DNA from: Rohdeia sp044358925
GTDB taxonomy: Bacteria; Planctomycetota; UBA1135; GCA-002686595
Length of the DNA stretch: 64,000 nucleotides
Direction of reading: 5' to 3'
Assembly (NCBI GenBank): GCA_044358925.1
Contig: JBIKNC010000001.1
Span: forward strand, 1 to 64,000
The notes under the pieces were generated by a model. It ran no database searches and had not been told where the DNA came from. It worked only from the letters and a program-made list of their open reading frames with translations. Numbering within the stretch: the first letter of the stretch is position 1; each line of letters opens with the position of its first letter. Both the position numbers and the translations under genes were made by a program. Positions 53,440 through 60,614 of the stretch are shown here, piece by piece.

Positions 53440-55044
53440 TCAGCGCCCGCCCATGCGCAACTGGGGGCCGCCGCGGCCGCGCGACTGGAAGCCGCGCAGG
53501 GCCAGCATGAGTTCGTCCGGCTTGTCGCTGGCCGCCATCGCCGGCCCGATCTCGACCAGGCCCGACTCGATCAGCCGCAGGAGCGAACCGTTGAAGCTGA
53601 TCATCCCGTCCTCGACACCCTGGTCGACGGCGGTCGCGAGTTCCGGGATGCGCCCCTCGGCGATCAGCTCGCGCACGTAAGGCGTGGCTTGCATGAGTTC
53701 GATCGCCGGCACCATGCCCTGGCCGCTCGAATTCGGCAGCAGGCGCTGGCTCAGCACCGCGGTCAGCGTGTCGCCGAGGCGAGCGCGCACCTGCGCATGT
53801 TGGTGCGACGGGAAGAAGCTGACGATGCGTTCGATCGTCTGCGCCGAGTTCACGGTGTGCAGCGTGCTCATCACGAAGTGGCCGGTCTCGGTCGCGTCGA
53901 GCGCCGCGCGCACCGTCTCCGCGTCGCGCATCTCACCGATCAGGATCACGTCCGGGCTCTGACGCAGCGCGTGGCGCAAACCGTCGGAGAAGTTCGTGAC
54001 GTCGGTGCCGACCTCGCGCTGGCTGATGACGCACTTCTTCTCCTTGAAGAGCATCTCGACCGGGTCTTCGAGCGTGATGACGTGCCGCTCGGCGGTTTCG
54101 TTGAGGTACTGGATCATCGCGGCGAGCGTCGTCGACTTGCCCGAACCCGCGACGCCCGTCACGAGCATGATCCCGCGCTTGCGCAACGAGAGTTCCTGGA
54201 GCTGCGCCGTCGGCAGGCACAAGTCGTCGAGCACCGGCGGCTCGTCGTTGATGCGGCGCAGCACGATCGCGGGCTCGCCCATCTGCCGGTAGGCGTTGAT
54301 GCGGAAGCGGCCGAGGCCGTCGAGTTGCAGCGCGGAGTCGGCGGCGCCGCTCGTGAGGTACTCCTCGAAGCGCTTGGGCCCGAGGATGCCCTCGAGCACT
54401 TCGCGCATCGGACCGGCGTGCGGCACCGAGCCGTCGAGTTGCACGATGCGACCGGCGATGCGGCACGCGGGTCGACCGCCGGAGCGCAGGATCAAGTCGC
54501 TGGCTTCGCGCTTCACCATCACCGCGAGCCACTGTTCGAGTTGATGGCGCGGCGAGATGCGCGGCGCGCTGTCGCCGACTTCGACGCGCTCGTCGGCCCC
54601 GTGCACTTGCTGCGCTTCGCTCGCGATCGCCTCGCCGACGTCGGTGCGCAGGAGCGGCGCGACGGGTCCGCGCGTATCACCGTTGCTCGCGAGGGTGTCG
54701 GTCTCGTCGATCGCGACGAGTTCGGGATCGCCGAGTGCCTGATCGAGCGCGGAAGCGGTCGAATTCGCGAGCGTCGTCGCCGGCACGCCGACGTGCGGCG
54801 CACCCAGCGGCGGTGGCACCGGCGCGGGACCCTCGTTCGCGCGCAGTCCCTGCGCCGCGGCGCGCAAAGGCGTGATGGGCTGGCGCGCCGAAGCACTCGT
54901 CCAGCCCGAGGCCGGCGCGCTGGCCGGTTCCGGGTGCGCCGGCTTCTTCTTCGCGGCCGCGCCGTCCGTCCGATCGTCGTCGTGGAGCGAGAAGCGGATC
55001 GTGCGTCGTTCGGGGCCTTGGCCGGCGCGCTGGTCGGGCTGCAT
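53440..55044 (-). CDS. PilT/PilU-like ATPase with long N-terminal extension
   Basis: A 534-residue motor ATPase. The core (about 160-510) resembles PilT: an N-terminal sensor-like region (HQLEQWLAVMVKREASDLIL), Asp box LEDPVEM, Walker B DVILIGE and His box STLHTVNSAQTIERI. Walker A is GVAGSGKST, whereas most relatives have GPTGSGKST. No zinc tetracysteine is present, supporting a PilT/PilU rather than a PilB role. The first about 160 residues are Pro/Ala-rich and poorly conserved, absent from PilT. ATG at 55044 is the first start giving a plausible N-terminus. It could be an accessory retraction motor. Confidence 0.85.
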   Translation of the reverse strand: MQPDQRAGQGPERRTIRFSLHDDDRTDGAAAKKKPAHPEPASAPASGWTSASARQPITPLRAAAQGLRANEGPAPVPPPLGAPHVGVPATTLANSTASALDQALGDPELVAIDETDTLASNGDTRGPVAPLLRTDVGEAIASEAQQVHGADERVEVGDSAPRISPRHQLEQWLAVMVKREASDLILRSGGRPACRIAGRIVQLDGSVPHAGPMREVLEGILGPKRFEEYLTSGAADSALQLDGLGRFRINAYRQMGEPAIVLRRINDEPPVLDDLCLPTAQLQELSLRKRGIMLVTGVAGSGKSTTLAAMIQYLNETAERHVITLEDPVEMLFKEKKCVISQREVGTDVTNFSDGLRHALRQSPDVILIGEMRDAETVRAALDATETGHFVMSTLHTVNSAQTIERIVSFFPSHQHAQVRARLGDTLTAVLSQRLLPNSSGQGMVPAIELMQATPYVRELIAEGRIPELATAVDQGVEDGMISFNGSLLRLIESGLVEIGPAMAASDKPDELMLALRGFQSRGRGGPQLRMGGR

Positions 55045-55197
55045 GCCCACGGCTTCGACGCGCCGCTCGGGCCGTCTTGAGCCGACCTCGCCGCCTCCGC
55101 GGGCGCGCCCCCTGCTGCCGCGATCGCCGAGCGTCCGCGGGGCCGCGCCGACCGAGCGCGCCGACCGAGCGCGCGGGCACACCAGCCCGTGGCCGGA

Positions 55198-56211
55198 TCA
55201 GGCCGTCGGCAGGGCGCGGCCTTCGGCCTCGAGCACCAGGCGGTGCAGGTGGGTGACGAGGTCCGCGACGCCGCGACGCGTGTGCGAGGAGATGCAGTGC
55301 ACCGTGCGGCGCAGGTTCTCGGCGAGGCGTGCGGCGCGCTGCTCCGATTCCTCGTCCTCGACCTTCGTCGCGGCGACGACGAACGGTCGGCGCGCGAGGC
55401 CTTCGTCGTAGCGTTCGAGTTCACCGCGCAGCACGGCGAAGGCCTCCTCGGGCGCCATGTCGGCGCCGCTCGACACGTCGAGCAGCACGAGCAACACACG
55501 GCAGCGCTCGACGTGCTTCAGGAAGCGGTGCCCGAGGCCGTGACCCTCTGCGGCGCCTTCGATGAGACCGGGCAGGTCGGCGACCACGAGCGTGTCGTAC
55601 GTGCCGACTTCCGCGACGCCCACGTGCGGGTGCAGCGTCGTGAATGGATAGTTGGCGATCTTCGGCGTGGCGCGCGAGATCGACGCGAGGAACGTGCTCT
55701 TGCCCGCATTCGGCAGTCCGACGAGCCCGACCTGTGCGAAGAGCTTGAGTTCGAGGCGCAGCTCGCGATGCTCCCCCGCCTCGCCCGGCTCGGTTTCGCG
55801 CGGAGCTTGCTTGACGGCCGTCACGAACGACGCGTTGCCGCGCCCGCCGCGTCCGCCGCGCGCCACTTCGAGTCGATCGCCGTCGTGCGCGAGGTCGCCG
55901 AGCAGGTTGCCGCGCTTCTTGTCGTAGACCTGCGTGCCGGTCGGCACTTCGACGACGAGGTCTTCGCCACCGCGCCCGCTCTTGTTCGACGTGCCACCTG
56001 GCTGGCCGTTTTGCGCCTGGTACTTCGGTCGGCGCGCGATCTTGAGGAGCGAGTTCATGTGGCCGCTGGCCACGAAGAAGATGCTCCCGCCGCGCCCGCC
56101 TTCGCCGCCGTCCGGGCCGCCGAACGCCACGAACTTCTCGCGCCAAAACGACAACGCTCCGTCGCCGCCCTTGCCGGCGTGGACTTGCACTTCACACTCG
56201 TCGACGAACAT
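55198..56211 (-). CDS. obgE: GTPase Obg (ObgE/CgtA)
   Basis: A 337-residue ribosome-assembly GTPase. The Gly-rich Obg fold (1-158; GGPDGGEGGRGGS, GGRGGRGNASF) precedes the G domain, with P-loop GLPNAGKS (165-172), switch I NYPFTTLHPHVGV and G3 DLPG (212-215). The G4 position reads ATKVED (281-286) instead of NKxD. Obg links 50S maturation to growth and stress signalling. ATG at 56211 matches the usual MFVDE start. It follows the rplU-rpmA pair, the common genomic neighbourhood of obgE, but a terminator-like hairpin lies between. Confidence 0.95.
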   Translation of the reverse strand: MFVDECEVQVHAGKGGDGALSFWREKFVAFGGPDGGEGGRGGSIFFVASGHMNSLLKIARRPKYQAQNGQPGGTSNKSGRGGEDLVVEVPTGTQVYDKKRGNLLGDLAHDGDRLEVARGGRGGRGNASFVTAVKQAPRETEPGEAGEHRELRLELKLFAQVGLVGLPNAGKSTFLASISRATPKIANYPFTTLHPHVGVAEVGTYDTLVVADLPGLIEGAAEGHGLGHRFLKHVERCRVLLVLLDVSSGADMAPEEAFAVLRGELERYDEGLARRPFVVAATKVEDEESEQRAARLAENLRRTVHCISSHTRRGVADLVTHLHRLVLEAEGRALPTA

Positions 56212-56348
56212 GACCGAAAGACCTCGAGCAGCGTCGCTCACGCGCGGCTGCACGGTGCGCCGCGCGCACCGAGTTTGGACACACCACCGCGACGGAGCGC
56301 ACGTGTGCGCTTCATTGACGCGAAGAAATGGGGTCCGAAGAAACGCGA

Positions 56349-56372
56349 CGAGCCGGCGCTTCGGCCGGCTCG
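56349..56372 (-). terminator. Terminator hairpin between rpmA and obgE
   Basis: A 9-bp stem (cgagccggc with gccggctcg) with a 6-nt loop; on the minus strand it is followed by TCGCGTTTCTTCGG. It should end or attenuate the rplU-rpmA transcript about 88 nt after the rpmA stop. Confidence 0.75.
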
Positions 56373-56459
56373 CATTCTCCCGTTCGGGTGTCCGCTCGGG
56401 CTTCGATCGACGCGCCGAGCACGATCCTCACCCCTGGGGCGGATCGCGCCTGCGTGCGA

Positions 56460-56705
56460 TCACTGCGCCGAGTCGACGAACACGCGCCGGCCGGTGCCGA
56501 AACGCACGGTCCCTTCGACCAGCGAGTAGAGGGTGAAATCCTTGCCTTGGCCGACGTTTCGGCCGGCGCGGAAGACGGTGCCGCACTGACGCACGATGAT
56601 CGTGCCGGCGGTGACGGCTTGGCCGCCGTAGCGCTTCACGCCGCGGAACTGCGGGTTGGAGTCGCGACCGTTGCGGGTGGAGCCTTGTCCTTTCTTGTGT
56701 GCCAT
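56460..56705 (-). CDS. rpmA: 50S ribosomal protein L27
   Basis: An 81-residue ribosomal protein close to the peptidyl-transferase centre. The N-terminal AHKKGQGSTRNGRDSN and GQAVTAGTIIVRQ are characteristic. There is no N-terminal cleavage sequence of the Firmicutes kind, so the mature N-terminus starts directly. It lies 46 bp downstream of rplU in the usual order. Confidence 0.98.
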   Translation of the reverse strand: MAHKKGQGSTRNGRDSNPQFRGVKRYGGQAVTAGTIIVRQCGTVFRAGRNVGQGKDFTLYSLVEGTVRFGTGRRVFVDSAQ

Positions 56706-56751
56706 GGCTTCGTTTGTTCTCGCGTGTTCGTTCGGCGGCTGTGTCGAGAGA

Positions 56752-57063
56752 TCAGCCGTTGATGGCGGTGACCTTGATGCGCGTCGACTTGGTGCGGTGG
56801 CCGTGCTTGACGCGGATGTTCTTGCGGCGGCGGTAGCGCAGCGAGATGACCTTCTTGCCCTTGACGGTGTCGAGCACTTCGGCCGTGACCGAGGCGCCTT
56901 TCACGGTCGGCGTTCCGAGGCGCACGCCGCCTTCGCCGCCGACGAGCAGCACGCGATCGAACGTGATCTTCGAACCGGACTCGGCGCCGTTGAGGTCGAG
57001 GTCGACGATGTCGCCCACGCGCAGAGTGGTCTGACGGCCGCGGTCACTGATGATGGCGTACAC
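56752..57063 (-). CDS. rplU: 50S ribosomal protein L21
   Basis: A 103-residue ribosomal protein. It starts at GTG 57063 (MYAIISDRGRQ), with a good ribosome-binding site GAGGA 5 nt upstream, which decides the start. Family marks are VGDIVDLDL, KGKKVISLRYRRRKNIRVKHGHR and the C-terminal IKVTAI. It is cotranscribed with rpmA and follows the RNase E/G gene, an order found in many bacteria. Confidence 0.97.
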   Translation of the reverse strand: MYAIISDRGRQTTLRVGDIVDLDLNGAESGSKITFDRVLLVGGEGGVRLGTPTVKGASVTAEVLDTVKGKKVISLRYRRRKNIRVKHGHRTKSTRIKVTAING

Positions 57064-57379
57064 GGGAGTCCTCGAGAGTCGTGGGTCGTGATGGGAACGT
57101 TCGCGGCGGCGCCTCACGGCGGTGCGCGACGTCGATTCGAAAACACACGCGGCGGCGCGGAGTCGGGGCCTCCGACAGGTGCGCTCGCCGCAGCGGGCCG
57201 AGGATGGTAGCGGCGGACGAGGGCCGAGCCAAGATGCTCGGTGCAACTCCGTCGCGGCACAGCCAGTTGACCGGCGGGCCGGGCGGGCGAGTCTGGGGCG
57301 GCGTCGGCGGCGCACCCCCCCCCACCGCCGACGACCTCGAAAGGTCCTCGCGCGGTGAGGGCGGGGCGCACGCCTCGGC
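57064..57379. other. 316-base leader between rne and rplU
   Basis: This contains a 9-bp hairpin (57302-57333) near the rne end and the rplU ribosome-binding site. A leader or promoter for rplU-rpmA is likely here, but no consensus promoter or known r-protein leader structure could be confirmed. Confidence 0.5.
57302..57333 (-). terminator. Possible terminator/attenuator hairpin after rne with C9 loop
   Basis: A 9-bp stem (cgtcggcgg with ccgccgacg) with a 14-nt loop containing nine consecutive C on the plus strand (G in the minus-strand transcript). It starts 46 nt after the rne stop. No U tract follows, so termination is uncertain. Confidence 0.4.
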
Positions 57380-60142
57380 TCAGCGCCGGCGGCGACCGCC
57401 GGGGCGCACCTCGCGTCCGTCGGCGCGCAGGTAGTGGAACACGGAGTCCTCGTGCTGGTCCTCGGAGGTCGAGAACTCGAGCTCGCGGGCGCTCTTCTGC
57501 TCGAGCTCCATGACCTCCTTCCAGTCGTTCTTCTTGAGCCAGTCGAGCGTGTCCGGGTGGACCGAGATCTCGATCTTGGTGAAGCCCTTCTGGGTGAGCG
57601 CGGAGCCGAGGCGACGCAGCACGGCCTGAGCCTTGCTCTGCGCCGTGCGTCGGCGGCCCGTGCCGCGGCAGTACGAGCAGGCGTCGTACAGGAGCTTCGA
57701 CAGCCCCGGTCCGAGGCGCTGGCGCGTCAGCTCGAGCAGACCGAACTGCGAGATGCGACCGACCTTGTTGCGGGCGCGATCCTCGTCGAGCTTCGCACAG
57801 AAGGCCTTCTCGACCTTGCGGCGGCTGGCGGGCCGCATCATGTCGATGAAGTCGACGACGATGATGCCGCCGAGGTCGCGCAACTTGATCTGGCGCGCAA
57901 TCTCGGGCACGGCCTCGAGGTTCGCCTTGAGAGCGATGTCCTCGAAGTCGGCGCCTTCGTCGCGCGTGCGGCCGGAGTTCACGTCGATCGCGACGAGAGC
58001 TTCGGTCTGATCGAACACGATCGAGCCGCCCGACGGCAGTTCGACGCGGCGCGAGAAGAGCTTCTCGAAGTCCGGCTCGATGCCGTGGGTGTGGAAGAGC
58101 GGCTTCGCGCCGTCGTGCAGTCGGATGCGGTCGAGATGCTCGGGCATGAGCTTCTCGGTGAACTCGCGCATCTCGTGATAGACCTTCTCGTCGTCGACGA
58201 TGACGGCCTGTGTGCGCGACGAGAACAAGTCGCGCATCGTGCGGATCGCGATCGCCGACTCCTGATAGAGCGGCGCCGGATTGCGGCCGAGGACGAGGTT
58301 CTTCGAGAACGACTCCCACACCTTCAAGAGGTAGTCGAGGTCGCGACGGATCTCTTCCTTCGTCTTGCCGACGCCGGCGGTGCGCACGATCACGCCCATG
58401 CCGGGCGGGATCTCGAGCGAGGTCAGGATGCGCTTCAAGCGCCGACGCTCGCGATCGTCTTCGATCTTGCGGCTCACGCCCGTCTTCTCGAGCGAAGGCA
58501 TGAGCACCAGATAGCGCCCGGGGATCGAGATGAACGTCGTGAGCGTCGGGCCCTTGTCGCCGATCGCGTCCTTCGTGATCTGCGCGACGACCAGTTGGCC
58601 GCGCTTCAAGAGTTCCGAGATGTTCTTGCGCTTGCGCCCGCGCGGCCGTGCACGGCCACCGCGATCGCGGTCGCCGCCCTTGCGCTTGCCGTCGCCGTCT
58701 TCGAGCGAATCCGTCGGCGCGCGTGTGTCGCCTTCCCAGTCGTCGGTGTCCGTGCGCGCCGTCAGGAGCTTCTCGAGGCGCCACTCCTCGTCGCCGTAGA
58801 TCGGCATGACGTCGGACGCGTGCAGGAAGCCGTTGCGGCCCTGACCGAAGTCGACGAACGCAGCCCCGATCGCGTCCTCGATGTTGACGACGCGCCCGCG
58901 GTAGATGTCGTTGACGTACGACGTGTGCTGCTCGACCGTCATCACGAGGTCGACGATGCGGCCGCTCTCCTCGACGACGACGCGCGTCTCCTCGGGATCG
59001 ACGGCGTTGACCAGGATGAGCTGGTCCCGCTCGACGGCCGCCTGCTCGCGCACCGAGCGTTCGAGCGCAGCGTCGTCCTCGTCCTCGCGCGCCTTCTTGC
59101 GGCGGCGGCTCGAAGTCGGACGTTCCTCGTCACTCGGTGCGGCGATGGCGTCGTCGACGGCGATCGGTGCCGCCGATTGGCGGCGCGGATCGACGTTGGC
59201 GAGATCGTCCTCTTCACCCGGGATCGCGTCGACCCACAGAGCACTGCTGCCCTGGCGACGGCGACCGCCGCGCCGACTCTTGCGGCCCTTCGCATCGCGA
59301 TCCGCCGCCGCAGCCGAGCCGCCCGACGCAGCGCTCGGGCGCGAGCGCGTCGACGAGCGCGACCGCGTGCGAGCGGGCGCGTCGCCGTCGGTACGCGGCA
59401 CTTCCTCGCCTTCGCGCCCCTTCTTGCGCCGCCGGCCGCCGCGGCTTCCGCGTCGCCGACGCTTGCGATCGGCGTCCGACCCATCGGCCCCGTCGACGCG
59501 CTCCGCGGCCGGGCTCTCCGAACGCTCGCCGCCGTCTTCGTCCTGCTCGTCGTCGAAAGCGACGTCGTCGCCCTCGGCGTCGTGCGTGTGTGTGTCGACG
59601 CGCTCCGCGAGCGGGGCGCGAGCGGCCGTCGGCGCTTCAGGGCGCTCTTCTTCGGAGCGCCGCCGGCGACCGCGACCGCCGCGGCGACGGCGCGGACGGG
59701 TTTCGCCGTCGCGCGGCGCTGCGGCATCGTTCTCGAGCGGTGCCTCGCCGCGCGGTTCGCCCGCATCGAGATCGAGGTCGACCTCGTCGTCGAACGGGAG
59801 CGGAGCTTCGACGGCATCGAGTGCCGCCACGGGCTCGGCCGAGCGACGGCGACTGCGACTGCGTCGCGACCGTCGTCGAACCGGGTCGGCGTCCGCCGCG
59901 CCTTCCGGCGCTGCGTCAGCCGACGCCGCACCCAGCGGTGCATCGCCATCGGCGTCGAAGGACTCTCCGAAGGGCTCGCTGGGAGAATCGTTGGATTGGA
60001 AAGGATTGGAGTCGCCGAGTGCGTCGTCCCGCGCCGCATCGTGCGTCGCGAAGTCGTGACCGCCGCCGAAATCGGCGGAGGGCGCGGACTCGTCGCTCCC
60101 ACCCCACGGGCCTTGCGGCCCGGAGTGAGGTTGATCGATCAT
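57380..60142 (-). CDS. rne: Ribonuclease E/G with long N-terminal disordered domain
   Basis: A 920-residue Rne/Rng endoribonuclease. Residues 1-365 are low-complexity, rich in Arg, Asp, Glu and Ser, with repeated RRRRRG-like blocks. The catalytic part begins near 374 with an S1 domain (GRVVNIEDAIGAAFVDFGQG) interrupted by a charged insert (about 465-507). The metal-binding acids lie in AIDVNSG (near 720) and IIVVDFIDM (near 762), and the zinc-link Cys residues in CSYCRGTG (near 822). In E. coli RNase E the disordered scaffold is C-terminal; here it is N-terminal and the protein ends soon after the catalytic region. It should initiate mRNA decay and process stable RNAs. ATG at 60142. Confidence 0.93.
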   Translation of the reverse strand: MIDQPHSGPQGPWGGSDESAPSADFGGGHDFATHDAARDDALGDSNPFQSNDSPSEPFGESFDADGDAPLGAASADAAPEGAADADPVRRRSRRSRSRRRSAEPVAALDAVEAPLPFDDEVDLDLDAGEPRGEAPLENDAAAPRDGETRPRRRRGGRGRRRRSEEERPEAPTAARAPLAERVDTHTHDAEGDDVAFDDEQDEDGGERSESPAAERVDGADGSDADRKRRRRGSRGGRRRKKGREGEEVPRTDGDAPARTRSRSSTRSRPSAASGGSAAAADRDAKGRKSRRGGRRRQGSSALWVDAIPGEEDDLANVDPRRQSAAPIAVDDAIAAPSDEERPTSSRRRKKAREDEDDAALERSVREQAAVERDQLILVNAVDPEETRVVVEESGRIVDLVMTVEQHTSYVNDIYRGRVVNIEDAIGAAFVDFGQGRNGFLHASDVMPIYGDEEWRLEKLLTARTDTDDWEGDTRAPTDSLEDGDGKRKGGDRDRGGRARPRGRKRKNISELLKRGQLVVAQITKDAIGDKGPTLTTFISIPGRYLVLMPSLEKTGVSRKIEDDRERRRLKRILTSLEIPPGMGVIVRTAGVGKTKEEIRRDLDYLLKVWESFSKNLVLGRNPAPLYQESAIAIRTMRDLFSSRTQAVIVDDEKVYHEMREFTEKLMPEHLDRIRLHDGAKPLFHTHGIEPDFEKLFSRRVELPSGGSIVFDQTEALVAIDVNSGRTRDEGADFEDIALKANLEAVPEIARQIKLRDLGGIIVVDFIDMMRPASRRKVEKAFCAKLDEDRARNKVGRISQFGLLELTRQRLGPGLSKLLYDACSYCRGTGRRRTAQSKAQAVLRRLGSALTQKGFTKIEISVHPDTLDWLKKNDWKEVMELEQKSARELEFSTSEDQHEDSVFHYLRADGREVRPGGRRRR

Positions 60143-60614
60143 GGTTGTGAAGAGCGATCGCGCGCGTGTGCGCAGCGATCGGCGCGCCCGCTCGGGCGCG
60201 TCTCTCAGGTTCGCGTTGGGTCCCACCCCGGCGGACCGCACCGAGCGACACGGGCGCGTTCGCATCCAGCGGGACGTAGGCCCGGCGGGACGGAGACGAC
60301 CGTGTGGCGCGGTGCGCGAACGGCCGCGTCGCGCGCGAGCACCACCCACACATCGGGATGGTCGGCTCGCAGCAGCGCGGGTGACGTTCGCACCGGGCGG
60401 GAGAGCTTGAGGTCGGCCGGCGCTCGGGCTCGCCCGGATCGCTCGACTGCACTCGGCCGCGACACACGTCGCGGTCAGCGGGCAGGATAGCCCGCTCGTC
60501 AGGGGATCTTGGCACAGCGAAGGCCCGCGGTGCCGATTCGGGTGCGGAAACTTCGCGGGCAAAGCGACGCGGGCCCGCTCCGGCGTCCGGAGCGGGCCCG
60601 CGTCTCGCTCGAAA
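60143..60614. other. 472-base region upstream of rne
   Basis: The long gap between the secretin stop and the rne start holds the secretin terminator (60567-60603) and an rne leader of up to 420 nt. In other bacteria the rne 5' UTR mediates autoregulation; that is only suggested here by length. No gene or clear promoter is seen. Confidence 0.5.
60567..60603 (-). terminator. Strong terminator hairpin after the secretin gene
   Basis: A perfect 17-bp stem (acgcgggcccgctccgg with its complement) with a 3-nt loop, starting 12 nt after the secretin stop; on the minus strand it is followed by CGCTTTGC. It separates the pilus genes from rne. Confidence 0.85.

Noticed and set aside
57434..60490. 1018-codon plus-strand frame opposite rne
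   Set aside because: RNase E motifs lie on the other strand; this frame has no family motif.
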